64,000 bases of DNA, taken from contig PJFC01000001.1 in NCBI GenBank assembly GCA_003574885.1, forward strand, positions 124,001 to 188,000, written 5' to 3'. This document shows, piece by piece, positions 1-10,351 of the stretch. Position numbers and translations under genes: made by a program. The number at the start of each line of letters is the position of its first letter. Within the stretch, counting starts at the first letter, position 1. Under the pieces are notes generated by a model that was not told where the DNA came from, searched no databases, and saw only the letters and a list, made by a program, of their open reading frames with translations. The stretch is from Geobacter sp. GTDB taxonomy: Bacteria > Desulfobacterota > Desulfuromonadia > Geobacterales > Geobacteraceae.

Positions 1-346
1 CGGAAGTACCCAGGGGAACGTCCGGATGGGGGATATTGGGGACCGTCAGCAGAATCTGCTGCAACTCCTCCTCTACTCCGCGCAGCTGGTCGTCCAGCCC
101 CTTGATCTGCTGGGAAACCTCTCTCATTTCGGCAATACGGCCCTGGGCCTGGCTCTTGTCCTTTATCCGGCTTATCTCTTCAGATACCTTGTTGCGTAAC
201 GCCTTAAGGGTCTCGCTCTGCAGGAGCAGCTCACGGCGACGTTCATCCAGCTGCCGGAAACCGGAAAGGGAAACACCGGGGCCTCGGGTCGCAAGTCGCG
301 CTTCGACCGATTCCAAATTGTCCCGAATGTATTTCACGTCCAGCAT
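1..346 (-). CDS. serS: Seryl-tRNA synthetase, N-terminal part (runs off the window)
   Basis: Minus-strand translation from 346: [58 protein letters not shown]..., typical SerRS N-terminal coiled-coil arm; no stop before the window edge. Confidence 0.93.
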   Translation of the reverse strand, partial: MLDVKYIRDNLESVEARLATRGPGVSLSGFRQLDERRRELLLQSETLKALRNKVSEEISRIKDKSQAQGRIAEMREVSQQIKGLDDQLRGVEEELQQILLTVPNIPHPDVPLGTS

Positions 347-446
347 GGGGAAAGGCCTTTACTTTCTGATTAATAAAGCTATATTTTGTAGCATTTGCAC
401 GGCCGGCCGTCAACAATTTTATCCGGCCGCTCGATGGGACCCGCTT

Positions 447-1496
447 ATGCTGCGTAAACTTGTGCTGTTGACCTGCCTCTGTCTCTGCACTCCGACCCAC
501 CCCGCCAGGGGAGGAGAGATCGTGATCAATGCCGTCGGCGATATCATGCTGGCTGGGAGCGGCACGCCTGTCTATTCCCGGCTCGGTTACGACTACCCCT
601 TCGCCGCTACCCGCAAATACCTGCAAAGGGGGGACCTTGCCATCGGCAACCTGGAGTCTCCCATCACCAGCCGCGGCGATGAGTTCAGGGACAAACGGTT
701 CCGCTTCCGGGCAGAACCGGCAGCCGCAGCAGCCCTCCGGGAGGCGGGATTCTCCGTGCTGACTCTGGCCAACAATCATGTGCTTGATTACGGCTCCGTC
801 GGTCTCCAGGACACCGCTGACCTCCTGGACCGGTACGGCATCCTCCACTCCGGAGCAGGCAAAAATCTTGGGGAGGCCCGCCAGGCGGTCACCATCACCA
901 TCAAGGGGAAACGACTCGCCTTTCTTGCCTATTCCCTCACCTTCCCCGATAAATTCTACGCCTCGGACAGCACCCCCGGAACAGCACCGGGATATCCCTC
1001 ATTCTTCGCAGACGACATTGCCAAAGCCCGACAGACAGCGGACTACGTCATTGTCTCCTTCCACTGGGGTACGGAGCGTGCGGAGCGTCCCCACTCCCGC
1101 CAGGTCGCTGCCGCCCATCAGGCCATCGACGCCGGCGCCGACGTAGTGCTCGGCCACCACCCCCACGTCCTCCAGGGAATCGAACGCTACAAGGGCGGTG
1201 TAATCCTGTACAGCCTTGGAAACTTCGCCTTCGGCAGCCTGAGCCCTTCGTCACGACAGAGCGTCATCGCCCGGATCACGCTGGGAGAGGGGGTGAGGGA
1301 AGTGGAATTCATTCCTCTCAACGTATTGAACCGAACGGTCCGCTTCCAGCCACGGGTCATGGAGGCCGGCAGAGGAGACGCGGTGATCGCCCACCTCAAC
1401 CGCATTTCCGCTCACCTAGGGACAGCCATCGTCTCTGACGGCGGGCGTCATCTGCTTGACATGGGAAAGGACAACCAGCGGGTTGCCGCACGGTAA
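447..1496 (+). CDS. CapA family protein (poly-gamma-glutamate capsule synthesis-like metallophosphatase)
   Basis: ORF 36..1496, likely start ATG 447 (MLRKLVLLTCLCLCTPTHPARGGEIVINAVGDIMLAG...); signal peptide, GDIMLAG, NLESPIT, LANNHVLDYG, FHWGTE, GHHPHVLQG motifs. Confidence 0.88.
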   Translation: MLRKLVLLTCLCLCTPTHPARGGEIVINAVGDIMLAGSGTPVYSRLGYDYPFAATRKYLQRGDLAIGNLESPITSRGDEFRDKRFRFRAEPAAAAALREAGFSVLTLANNHVLDYGSVGLQDTADLLDRYGILHSGAGKNLGEARQAVTITIKGKRLAFLAYSLTFPDKFYASDSTPGTAPGYPSFFADDIAKARQTADYVIVSFHWGTERAERPHSRQVAAAHQAIDAGADVVLGHHPHVLQGIERYKGGVILYSLGNFAFGSLSPSSRQSVIARITLGEGVREVEFIPLNVLNRTVRFQPRVMEAGRGDAVIAHLNRISAHLGTAIVSDGGRHLLDMGKDNQRVAAR

Positions 1497-2048
1497 ATGG
1501 AGGGAATGGCCATGCCACGACTGTTCGTCGCCATTGATCTGCCGGAAAAAATCAGGAGTGAGCTTGCAAACTTGCGGGAGGAGCTGCCGGGAGCACGGTG
1601 GGTTGCAGGGGACCAGCTGCACCTCACCCTCCGGTTCATCGGGGAAGTCGAGGCGCGACAGCAGGGAGACATTGACGAGGCATTGCGGCACGTCCATGAC
1701 GAACCCTTCAGTCTGACTCTCCGCCAGGTGGGCCATTTCGGCAGACCGGGGCGGGTTCTCTGGGTCGGCATGGATCGCCCCCCCACACTCCTCGCCCTGC
1801 AGCAGAAGGTGGAAGCGGCCCTCGCCCTGACGGGAACACCGCCTGAAGAGCGCCCCTTTTCTCCCCACATCACCCTTGCACGCATAATTGGAACGCCGGC
1901 ACACCTGCTTTCCAATTATGAAGAAAAGCACCGCGGCTTCGCCTCCACAACTTTTCCTGTCACGGAGTTCCACCTCTACTCCAGCACTCTCACCTCCACC
2001 GGGGCCATCCACCGGCGGGAAGGGAGCTATCAGTTGACCAGCTCCTGA
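1497..2048 (+). CDS. thpR: RNA 2',3'-cyclic phosphodiesterase (2H family, ThpR/LigT)
   Basis: MPRLFVAIDLPEKIRSEL..., two HxTx motifs (HLTLRF, HITLAR); true start may be 1506 or 1512. Confidence 0.9.
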   Translation: MEGMAMPRLFVAIDLPEKIRSELANLREELPGARWVAGDQLHLTLRFIGEVEARQQGDIDEALRHVHDEPFSLTLRQVGHFGRPGRVLWVGMDRPPTLLALQQKVEAALALTGTPPEERPFSPHITLARIIGTPAHLLSNYEEKHRGFASTTFPVTEFHLYSSTLTSTGAIHRREGSYQLTSS

Positions 2049-2323
2049 ATAAGCACGTAAGGGCTCACCACCAGCATCCGGAATCTTCGATCGGGGGCCG
2101 CATTCCATGCCTCCAGTTCGGCAACCGTAGGTTTCCACATTTCCCCGCCGGCAAGCCACCCCTGGATGACAGCCGCATCGTCCCCGGCCACCCGCTCCCC
2201 CACCTCTGCCAGGTCCAGCCGGCCCGCTACAACAATCAGACCACCCCGCTCGCCGTGGGGTCGCAGCCATCCCCACTCCGCCACATCCACCTGCAGGGCC
2301 AGTTCTTCACGGGTCACCCCCAT
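2030..2323 (-). CDS. DUF2288 family protein
   Basis: VAEWGWLRPHGERGGLIVVAGRLDLAEVGERVAGDD...FRMLVVSPYVLIQEL pattern. Confidence 0.8.
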   Translation of the reverse strand: MGVTREELALQVDVAEWGWLRPHGERGGLIVVAGRLDLAEVGERVAGDDAAVIQGWLAGGEMWKPTVAELEAWNAAPDRRFRMLVVSPYVLIQELVN

Positions 2324-2327
2324 CCAC

Positions 2328-3056
2328 CTACTCCTTCCCGGTCAGCACCGGCTGTTTCAGCAGCCGCTTGTAGTAAAAATTCTGTCCGTAAAGCACCGCC
2401 ACAGGATTATGCCCCGTCACCCGGTCCTTGCAGACGAGGGTAGTTACCGGCGCCTTTGAATGCTTGGCGAACAGCATGTCGTGGCCGACGCAGAGACCGA
2501 CGATGATGTTCATATCCGTCCCGTGCCGGTTGCAGAGTTCGGCCTGGGCGATGGGATTGCAGGCAGGCTCGAATGTGCCTGGACGGACCTTGTCGACCTC
2601 CTCAAGCCCCAGTTCCAGCTTGTCAATACTCCCCGCTTTGCAGCAGACCGACAGCGGCTCAAGACCCTGGGCGCTGAGAATGGCGGTAAGCTTCTCGGTT
2701 TCATACAGAAGCCCGATGCAGGTGGCAATACCGATCCTTTTCCACCCCATCAGCTTTGCCAGGGCTATGGTATCCTCAACCCTCGTCCAGCGGGCATTGA
2801 CCGCATCGCTTCCCGGAACCGGCTGATAGCAGAGCCCCTCCACTTTCGCCGCCACAAGGGCAAGGCGGGCATCCTCGCTGTCGCCTGTGTAACGGGCAAA
2901 GGAATCCCTGACCAGATCTTCACTGGTACTCGACGGGCAGTTCCCCGGCCGGGGAGGGGCGGTTGCAGGATCGCCGCTCCAACAGTTGGTGGTACCCTTC
3001 TTCTCCCAGACCGCGCTGCATGCTGCACAGCTGGGCAACTTCTTTTCGTCGCTCAC
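2328..3056 (-). CDS. DUF1847-type Cys-rich putative metal-binding protein
   Basis: CAACSAVWEKKGT...CIGLLYETEKLTAILSAQGLE...CNPIAQAELCNRHGTDMNIIVGLCVGHDMLF...DRVTGHNPVAVLY. Confidence 0.8.
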   Translation of the reverse strand: MSDEKKLPSCAACSAVWEKKGTTNCWSGDPATAPPRPGNCPSSTSEDLVRDSFARYTGDSEDARLALVAAKVEGLCYQPVPGSDAVNARWTRVEDTIALAKLMGWKRIGIATCIGLLYETEKLTAILSAQGLEPLSVCCKAGSIDKLELGLEEVDKVRPGTFEPACNPIAQAELCNRHGTDMNIIVGLCVGHDMLFAKHSKAPVTTLVCKDRVTGHNPVAVLYGQNFYYKRLLKQPVLTGKE

Positions 3057-3146
3057 AATAACCTCCCGGGGGGAGCCTGGAAAGGAGCCCCTGTATTTTC
3101 ACGAATCAAAGCGTTATGGCGGTTACCCCGTGTCCCGAGGAAACAA

Positions 3147-3812
3147 TCACGAGACCGGCGGGGTCGGGTAGTGACTCCCCAGGATCTCCAGGAACTGCAT
3201 GACGAGCCGGTAGGTAATCCCCCAGAGTACCGGCTTGCCTGCCGTCGGGAGACGGATGGAGGGACGTTCGAAGGTGCCTCCACCGAAACGGACCGGCGCC
3301 ATGATGTGGCGCGTCGGCGCCACAAGTTCGGCAAGCGGCACCCAGAAAGCATCCTGCACCTCGTCACTGAAGCTGAACGGGCCGATCAAGCCGGCCCCGT
3401 AAACGAAGCAGGAGACCCGCACCGGCATATGGGCGCCAACGACGTCAGAGAGGCGGCCGATATAGCAGGCCTGACCGAGGTCAAGGTCGAGCTCTTCGCG
3501 GGATTCGCGCTCCGCAGCCTCCCGGGGGCCATAGTCCCCCACCTCCACCTTCCCCCCGGGGAATCCGAGATCCCCCGACCAGGGATCGCCGGGCCGGGAG
3601 GCCCGTTCGATGAAGAGCACCTCCGGCCCGTCGTCACCTTCGCGGAGGACAAGGGCGACCGACGCATGATTCAGCCCTAGCGTGGCAGGGTGTTCGGGCA
3701 TGTAGTCCGCCAGACGGCACGAGATGTCGGCAAGGGTCACCTGCGCCGGGAATGGGTTGACCGGTCGGCAGAATTCATGGTCGGATACGGGTCGATAATC
3801 GGGGTTTGGCAT
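3147..3812 (-). CDS. NUDIX hydrolase, CoA pyrophosphatase-like
   Basis: Nudix box GFPGGKVEVGDYGPREAAERESREELDL; internal start at 3812 (MPNPDYRPVSD) preferred over the ORF-track start 3914 because that overlaps yceH. Confidence 0.85.
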   Translation of the reverse strand: MPNPDYRPVSDHEFCRPVNPFPAQVTLADISCRLADYMPEHPATLGLNHASVALVLREGDDGPEVLFIERASRPGDPWSGDLGFPGGKVEVGDYGPREAAERESREELDLDLGQACYIGRLSDVVGAHMPVRVSCFVYGAGLIGPFSFSDEVQDAFWVPLAELVAPTRHIMAPVRFGGGTFERPSIRLPTAGKPVLWGITYRLVMQFLEILGSHYPTPPVS

Positions 3813-3822
3813 GGACTTCCTT

Positions 3823-4482
3823 CTATTCGAACTGGGACGTGAAATCCCTGACCATCCGGCGCAATTCGGATACTTCCAGGCGGAGTTCGGCAACTTCTTC
3901 TTCCACCTTGGCAATCCGGTCGTTCTCGGCCATCACCCGGAGACGGGCAGATTCGGGAGGCGGAGAAAAGTCTTCCACCGTCAACTCCGGCTCGCCGGCA
4001 AACAGGTGGGCGTAACGCGGCTCCTTCCGCCCCGGCTGGCGGGACAGTTTGTTCACGAGGGGGGGGGTACGCGCCGACAGTTCCTCAAGAGTCGTCTCGA
4101 CGGCGGCCGGATCGGAAAAGTTGTGCATCCGCTCGGCCCGGGTGCGCAACTCTCCTATCGTCTGTGGTCCCCGCAGCAGAAGTTCGGCCAAGACCGCCAG
4201 TTCGGCAGGGGAAAGGCGCAGCTTCTCTACCAGGGCATGACGGTATTTAGGCACCCTTCCCCCCTCGGCCGACTGCAGCGCCATATGTTTGAAACGGAGG
4301 GAATCGAGGGCTCGCACCACGTCGGCCTCCTCCAGGGTGAGCACCGGGTCCCGGTTGGATTTCTGGTTGCAGGCATTGGTAAGGGCATTGAGGGAGAGGG
4401 GATAATACTCCGGCGTGGTCAACTCCTTCTCCATGAGGCAGCCAAGCACCCTTACCTCCACATCATTGAGTATCGCTTCCAT
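3823..4482 (-). CDS. YceH family protein (DUF480)
   Basis: MEAILNDVEVRVLGCLMEKELTTPEYYPLSLNALTNACNQKSNRDPV. Confidence 0.93.
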   Translation of the reverse strand: MEAILNDVEVRVLGCLMEKELTTPEYYPLSLNALTNACNQKSNRDPVLTLEEADVVRALDSLRFKHMALQSAEGGRVPKYRHALVEKLRLSPAELAVLAELLLRGPQTIGELRTRAERMHNFSDPAAVETTLEELSARTPPLVNKLSRQPGRKEPRYAHLFAGEPELTVEDFSPPPESARLRVMAENDRIAKVEEEVAELRLEVSELRRMVRDFTSQFE

Positions 4483-4845
4483 ACGGCATTCCTTTCCGGG
4501 CGATGTCTTAAGAGGGTCATTATATCAACTTTTGACCGGAGATGCATGGCTTTAATACGGGGTGATGACGGCAACCCTCAAAATAATGGCGCCCATTTTG
4601 CTTATCCAACAACACCCGACCACGACAGGAGAGAGCTGGATCGACCTGCGTCCGCGGAAAGCCACTGAACGGCACTCCCGGAAGGGTGTTTCTGCCGCTT
4701 GCAAGTTTCATCATTTTGCGGTTTAATGGTGCGGTTTGGCGGAGGGAACACCGACCGTTAACCCTGGACCGTGACCTGTTCTTCCCGGCAACATCCCGCC
4801 GGGGGATATTTTTTCCTGCCCTAGCTACCCAGAGAGGAGTCACCG

Positions 4846-6612
4846 ATGTCTTTCACCGGAGACCTGGAACACCTGCCGATTGTCGACGTGATACAGTTGC
4901 TCCATGCGACGAGGAAATCCGGCGTGCTGAGCGTGAGGAGCCGCAAGGGTGAGAGCCAGCTGGTCTTCAAGGACGGCTATATCGTCAGCGCCAATCATCT
5001 CAACAGCAGCATCCGACTCGGCGAAATCCTCATCAGCCTCAATGTTATCACCCCCGAAAACCTCGAGCAGGCACTTCAGCAACAGCAGCAAGCAAGCGAC
5101 GACCGCAGGCCCCTGATCGTCATGCTCCTGGAAATGGGGCTCGTCAAGGAGGAAGAGGCCTACAAAGGACTGGAACTCCTCATCGAACTGACCATCGTCG
5201 AGATGCTGACATGGAAGCGCGGCTCCTTCAGCCTGGATGTTAAGAACCCGGCGACCCCCGATGACTACCGGTACTATCCGGGAAAACTGGGCATGGAAGT
5301 CAACATCGATACACAGACCCTCCTGATGGACGCCCTCCGCATCTATGACGAGAAGTTGCGTGACGGCGAACTCACGGACGAGGCTCTCGACGACGATCTC
5401 CCCGCGTCTATGGACCTGTCCGGGGGTGGAGCTTCACTCCTTTCCGCCGACGACCTGGGGCTGGCCGATCTCGACAAGCTGGAACGGAGGATTCCTGCGG
5501 TCTTCGCAAGCCTGGATGACCGGACCTCCGCCAGGAGCGGCGAAGAGGAGATGCCGGCCGAAACCACCCCGGGCGTTACCCAGGTCGAAGGGGAGGAGCT
5601 CCTCGCTTTTCTGGAGAAGCCGGTGCGTTTCTGGGCAGAGTCAGCTCCCACGGGGGGGCCGGTTCCTTCCGTTATTCTCTTCACTCCCGACGAAATTCTT
5701 TCCTACTGCATAACGACGGTCTGCATACAGGAAGGGATTCATGTCTTCTCCAGTAGCGACGAGCAGGACCTGGAACACATCGCCGACCAGTTCCTGTCGA
5801 AGCAGAGGACCCCGCTCCTCGTGATTGACCGGCCGGGGAAACCGGACGGCCTGTCTGAGGAAAAGATCATCTCCCTCCGTCAACAGCTCCGAAAACAGTT
5901 TCCCGGCATCGCCATAATCCAGCTCGCGCCCCCCCTCGACTACCCCTTCACGATGCATGCCTACAAGGACGGCATCAGGGCGGTTATTCCCGCCCCTTCC
6001 CTGAAGGAACGGAGGAACTCCTTCGTCCCGGACATGAAGAGCTTCCTGGAAGCATTGCTGGAGTTTCTGTGCGGTTTTGTCCCTTCACCGGCCGACCATC
6101 TGGTCGGCAGACTCCGGACAAGCGTGTCGGCCCTGCGGGGGATGAAGGAGGCGCCGGACATCGCTTTCGCCCTCCTGCAATTCATCGCTGACTCCTTCGA
6201 GCGCTCCCTCACCCTGATAGTCCGTAAAGATGAGCTGATTGCAGAAAAATCCTTCGGGATCAAGGGGGAAAAGGAACGTGGTGCAGCGCCCCCTCTCGGC
6301 TTGCGCATACCCCTGGCCTCTCCTTCCCTGCTCCGGACCATCACCGAAGAGGGTTCCGTCTATTTCGGGGAGACCACCGACGCGATCATCAGGGAACAGC
6401 TTTTTCCGGCAATCGGCGCTCCGGTCCGTTCGACCGTACTCCTGCTCCCCCTGAGAAGCTTCGGCAAGACCATCGCCGTCGTCTACGGGGACTTTGGACG
6501 AAACGAGGTGCCGGATGTACCCGTCGACATGCTGGAAGTCCTGGCGAACTATGCAGGGCGCGCCCTGGAATACGCCGTGGCCCGGAAAAAGCGGGAAACC
6601 CCGGCCCCCTAG
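4846..6612 (+). CDS. DUF4388 domain-containing protein
   Basis: N-terminus MSFTGDLEHLPIVDVIQLLHATRKSGVLSVRSRKGESQLVFKDGYIVSANHLNSSIRLGEIL. Confidence 0.82.
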   Translation: MSFTGDLEHLPIVDVIQLLHATRKSGVLSVRSRKGESQLVFKDGYIVSANHLNSSIRLGEILISLNVITPENLEQALQQQQQASDDRRPLIVMLLEMGLVKEEEAYKGLELLIELTIVEMLTWKRGSFSLDVKNPATPDDYRYYPGKLGMEVNIDTQTLLMDALRIYDEKLRDGELTDEALDDDLPASMDLSGGGASLLSADDLGLADLDKLERRIPAVFASLDDRTSARSGEEEMPAETTPGVTQVEGEELLAFLEKPVRFWAESAPTGGPVPSVILFTPDEILSYCITTVCIQEGIHVFSSSDEQDLEHIADQFLSKQRTPLLVIDRPGKPDGLSEEKIISLRQQLRKQFPGIAIIQLAPPLDYPFTMHAYKDGIRAVIPAPSLKERRNSFVPDMKSFLEALLEFLCGFVPSPADHLVGRLRTSVSALRGMKEAPDIAFALLQFIADSFERSLTLIVRKDELIAEKSFGIKGEKERGAAPPLGLRIPLASPSLLRTITEEGSVYFGETTDAIIREQLFPAIGAPVRSTVLLLPLRSFGKTIAVVYGDFGRNEVPDVPVDMLEVLANYAGRALEYAVARKKRETPAP

Positions 6613-6658
6613 AGAAAGTGCAGACCGAATCACGAACATGCCATAGCGAGGAAATTTC

Positions 6659-7732
6659 ATGGACCTGAAAAGATTGCAGCAGATACTGGAAATCGCCTTT
6701 GAGAAGAAGGTTTCGGACGTGCACTTCGAGGTGGACAATCCTCCTTTTTTCCGGGCTCGCGGCCAGCTGCTCCGTTCCAAGCTCCCGAAACTGACAGCTG
6801 AGGACACCGTTTTCATAGCCCAGACAATCATCGAGCACAACAACCGCAAGGTCCCTGCTGAAATCAAGGAGCTCGATTCATCCTACTCCCTTCCCAACGG
6901 GGGAAGATTCCGTGTCAGCATCTTTCGTCAGCGGGGGGATGTGGGAATCGTCATGCGGGTAATCCCCCCCCATGTCAGCACCTTCCAGGAGCTGAACCTT
7001 CCGCCGGTCCTGTCGGAAATCGCCAAGGCCCCCAACGGGCTCATCCTCGTCACCGGCCCCACCGGCAACGGCAAATCCACCACCCTTGCCGCCATGCTCC
7101 GCTACCTGAACGAGAACTTCAGCTTCAATATCATCACCATAGAGGACCCCATCGAGTTTCTCTTCACGTCGGACAAGAGCTGCATCATCCAGCGTGAAGT
7201 GGGAATCGACACCGAGAATTTCACCGCTGCCCTGCGGGCAGCCCTCCGCATGGACCCGGACGTCATCATGGTGGGTGAATTACGGGACCTTGAGACCATC
7301 GACTCATGCATCAAGGCGGCGGAGACCGGCCACCTGGTCTTCTCCACCCTCCACACCCAGAGCGCAGCCTCCACCATCAACCGGCTTCTCGGCAACTTCC
7401 CCCCCGACTCCCAGGAAGTCATCCGACAACGACTGGCGGATATCCTGGTCGCCACCGTCTCTCTGCGCCTCATAAAGGACAAGACGGGGGAGCTGATCGT
7501 CCCAGTGGTGGAGGTGATGCGTTCCACAACCACCATCCAGGCATGCATCCGGGAAGGGCGGCTCGACGAGCTGGACCGGCACATCGAAAACGGCCGGTCC
7601 CAGTACCAGATGCAGTCACTGGACCAGCACCTGGTCCAGCTCTGCCAGCAGAACATCATTACCTTCGAGCAGGCAAAACGGATCACCCGCTCCATGGACC
7701 TGGAACGAAAGCTCACCTTCGAGAACGAGTAA
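6659..7732 (+). CDS. Type IV pilus twitching-motility ATPase, PilT family
   Basis: Walker A GPTGNGKSTT, ITIEDPIEF, Asp/His boxes (GELRDLETI, GHLVFSTLHT). Confidence 0.93.
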   Translation: MDLKRLQQILEIAFEKKVSDVHFEVDNPPFFRARGQLLRSKLPKLTAEDTVFIAQTIIEHNNRKVPAEIKELDSSYSLPNGGRFRVSIFRQRGDVGIVMRVIPPHVSTFQELNLPPVLSEIAKAPNGLILVTGPTGNGKSTTLAAMLRYLNENFSFNIITIEDPIEFLFTSDKSCIIQREVGIDTENFTAALRAALRMDPDVIMVGELRDLETIDSCIKAAETGHLVFSTLHTQSAASTINRLLGNFPPDSQEVIRQRLADILVATVSLRLIKDKTGELIVPVVEVMRSTTTIQACIREGRLDELDRHIENGRSQYQMQSLDQHLVQLCQQNIITFEQAKRITRSMDLERKLTFENE

Positions 7733-7773
7733 TCGCAAACCCGACAGTTGTAGATAAAGCAACGGAAAAATGC

Positions 7774-7818
7774 AAAGGGGACGGAAGCTTTTCTAAAAAG
7801 CATCCCGTCCCCTTTTTT
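7774..7818 (+). terminator. Rho-independent terminator after the pilT-family gene
   Basis: GGGGACGG...CCGTCCCC followed by TTTTTT. Confidence 0.8.
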
Positions 7819-7838
7819 CCTGTCACTAAGTGGCTCTT

Positions 7839-8165
7839 CTACGGAGCGCTGACGATTCGTGCCGGTTCGAAACAGTTGCTGAACCGGGGCTCCGGTGACG
7901 AGCAGAGGGCTCCTTCGAGAGAGACCTTCTTCCCTTGGAAACTCTTTCGCAGCTCGTCAAGCAGGGGACCAAGGAGGAGGTAGTCCTTCCCTCTCACGCC
8001 ATCGGCCGTCGTCAGGATCAACCGGGTGAACGGTTCGTTTCCCACCACCCGCACCGTACCGGTAAGGGTCGCAGCATCCGGTTTCCGCACCCCCATGGCA
8101 CATCCCTGGGTGGTGAGCATCAGGAGAAGCATCCCGCTTAACGGGCCAAACAACAGTTTTCTCAT
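7839..8165 (-). CDS. Putative lipoprotein, function unknown
   Basis: MRKLLFGPLSGMLLLMLTTQGCAMG (lipobox-like TQGC). Confidence 0.65.
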   Translation of the reverse strand: MRKLLFGPLSGMLLLMLTTQGCAMGVRKPDAATLTGTVRVVGNEPFTRLILTTADGVRGKDYLLLGPLLDELRKSFQGKKVSLEGALCSSPEPRFSNCFEPARIVSAP

Positions 8166-8178
8166 TATCGGTTCCTCC

Positions 8179-9633
8179 CTAAAACTGAGGCCTGAGTCCC
8201 TGGGCACGCATCCCTTTCTCCCGACCCCTCATGCTCGGCCCGATGTCGATACGCTGGGGCTTGCCGCTTGCCGCCACCCTCGCCCGCACTTCCGGGCTGG
8301 TATTTGCCGCCTCCAGCACCTGTACCGGCGTCATATTGGCCCTCACCACCGTGTCGCCGGATGTTGTGGCCGTACCCGCCGGGTTCTGGAGGATCAGGTA
8401 TCCTGTGGAGGTGTAATTGTAAGTGGTCCCCGATAGCATGTCGTAGGTCAAGACACTCCCCCCTCCATCGACAAAGGCCCCCTTCTCGGTAGCAGTAGCC
8501 GTCGGGGTCCAGGTAATGGACCCGGCCGGCGGACTGACCGGAGTGTAGCTGTAGAATCCGAGGCTCCACTGATCGAGGGGCTGGAGGGTAGTGACATTCT
8601 GCCGGGAAACGGGAAAGAGACCAGGAAGGGATATGGCCCCGGGCCAGGTATTGATCGAGACATAGGACCATTCGGGATGCCCTGCCGGAACCGGCACAGT
8701 AGTCCCATCCCCGTAATAGTTCGCCACGGCCCAGTCACGGAACGTGCCGGTGAAGTCCTTGGGATAGCCTGCCGTGGCCAGTGCATTATTGACCGAGGCG
8801 ATGCCGACCAGGTTGTTCTGGAGCATCCGATGAAAGATGTCGTTTCCGACCCGGTCCTTGTAGTACTGTGCCCACATGTAGACCACGCCGTAATCCTCGA
8901 AGGAATCTTTCCAAACGGTCAGAGAATCGGAGGATGCGTGCTCGAAGGTATTCACCGCGTCGTAGTCTGCGCCATAACCACAGTAGGCGGGTGACACCAT
9001 GCCCATCCCCTCATCCAGCCAGGTGTCATCGTGCAGGTTACGCAGATGGTCTTTTTGCTCCCAATGGATCATGTGCTGGAACTCATGGGCCAGGGTCCTG
9101 AAAAAATCGATGCTCGCCGGTGCGAACCAGGTTGCCACGGCCGGGTTGACATTCATGTAGAACATTTCTTTCTGGTTCGAATTGGCATGCTGGGCTGTTG
9201 AATATTCGTTGAGAGGGTCGAAGAAACCGGCGATATAGCTCGGGTTAGCCGGGTAATTGAAACCATCTTTTATACTGAGAAGAAGTATATATATTTTCGG
9301 ATCGTTATCGATTCCCGGATTAGGCTCGCTGCCGAAAGCAGTGGTGACGTCCGGGTAGATGGTGGTGTCGAATTCATTCTGGATTTTATCGATATTGGCC
9401 GAGGAAACGGTCTGCCCCTGCTCCAGATAGATATAACAGTGGGCCCCTTCCGCCACCTTGTTTGCGGTAACCTGGTAGTATGAGGCGGTGCTGGTGGATA
9501 AATCCGCAGCCCAGAACTTGGCCTGCGCCGGAGCAGGCAGGACGGGAGGCGTACTACTACCGCCACCCCCACCACCCCCACCGCATCCCGCCAGAACCGC
9601 AATCCCCCACAGTATCACTATCAGTCGTTTCAT
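8179..9633 (-). CDS. Secreted lipoprotein metallopeptidase, M30/hyicolysin-like
   Basis: MKRLIVILWGIAVLAGCGGGGGGGG lipobox and Gly tract; HEFQHMIHW (HExxH) with downstream LDEGMGM. Confidence 0.75.
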   Translation of the reverse strand: MKRLIVILWGIAVLAGCGGGGGGGGSSTPPVLPAPAQAKFWAADLSTSTASYYQVTANKVAEGAHCYIYLEQGQTVSSANIDKIQNEFDTTIYPDVTTAFGSEPNPGIDNDPKIYILLLSIKDGFNYPANPSYIAGFFDPLNEYSTAQHANSNQKEMFYMNVNPAVATWFAPASIDFFRTLAHEFQHMIHWEQKDHLRNLHDDTWLDEGMGMVSPAYCGYGADYDAVNTFEHASSDSLTVWKDSFEDYGVVYMWAQYYKDRVGNDIFHRMLQNNLVGIASVNNALATAGYPKDFTGTFRDWAVANYYGDGTTVPVPAGHPEWSYVSINTWPGAISLPGLFPVSRQNVTTLQPLDQWSLGFYSYTPVSPPAGSITWTPTATATEKGAFVDGGGSVLTYDMLSGTTYNYTSTGYLILQNPAGTATTSGDTVVRANMTPVQVLEAANTSPEVRARVAASGKPQRIDIGPSMRGREKGMRAQGLRPQF

Positions 9634-9846
9634 CGTTCCCTCTTTTCCCACGCCATCTGTGAATGCAGAATTGTCTGACAAGTATATCAATCATTCTCCA
9701 AAAATGCAGCCGGTTTTCCCTTTCCGCCATCAACGGGGGAGAACGGGAGTTGGAGAAATTTTACTGGACTGCCGGCAGCATTTCCCCGTACTCTAGACGA
9801 GAGAAAGGCATTACAATTATTCAAGCATATCAGAGAAAGGTACCAC

Positions 9847-10347
9847 ATGGCACAGGCACAGAAGGGCGACAAGGTAAAAATCGATTACACCGGCACGCTG
9901 GAAGACGGGACCGTCTTCGATTCCACCCTTGAAGGAGACGAATGCGAGCACGATGAGTGCGACACCGACGAATGCGACGATGGAGACTGCGACTGCGGCT
10001 GCGAAAGCGGGCCGATGGAACTGACCATCGGCAGCGGTGAGTTTTTCCCCCAGATCGAGGAAGCACTGGTTGGAATGGCCCCCGGCGAAAAAAAATCGGT
10101 GACCATTGCAGCCGAGGACGCTTTCGGTGACTACGACGAAACCAAGGTCTTCACGGTACCGCGGAGCGATGTTCCGGCAGACCTCAAGCCGGAAATCGGC
10201 GACCAGCTTGTTCTTGCCAATGATGACGACGAAGAGATCGGCGTGACCGTAACCGGTATCACTGAGGACAGTATAACTTTCGACGCCAACCACCCCCTGG
10301 CGGGTGAAGACCTCACCTTCCAGCTGGAACTGATTGAAATCCTCTAG
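9847..10347 (+). CDS. FKBP-type peptidyl-prolyl isomerase, SlyD-like, with Cys/Asp-rich insert
   Basis: VKIDYTGTLEDGTVFDST...GEFFPQIEEALVGMAPGEKKSVTI; insert DECEHDECDTDECDDGDCDCGCESG. Confidence 0.9.
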   Translation: MAQAQKGDKVKIDYTGTLEDGTVFDSTLEGDECEHDECDTDECDDGDCDCGCESGPMELTIGSGEFFPQIEEALVGMAPGEKKSVTIAAEDAFGDYDETKVFTVPRSDVPADLKPEIGDQLVLANDDDEEIGVTVTGITEDSITFDANHPLAGEDLTFQLELIEIL

Positions 10348-10351
10348 CCCC

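Noticed and set aside
2460-3680. 406-aa plus-strand ORF
   Set aside because: Antisense to the DUF1847 and NUDIX genes.
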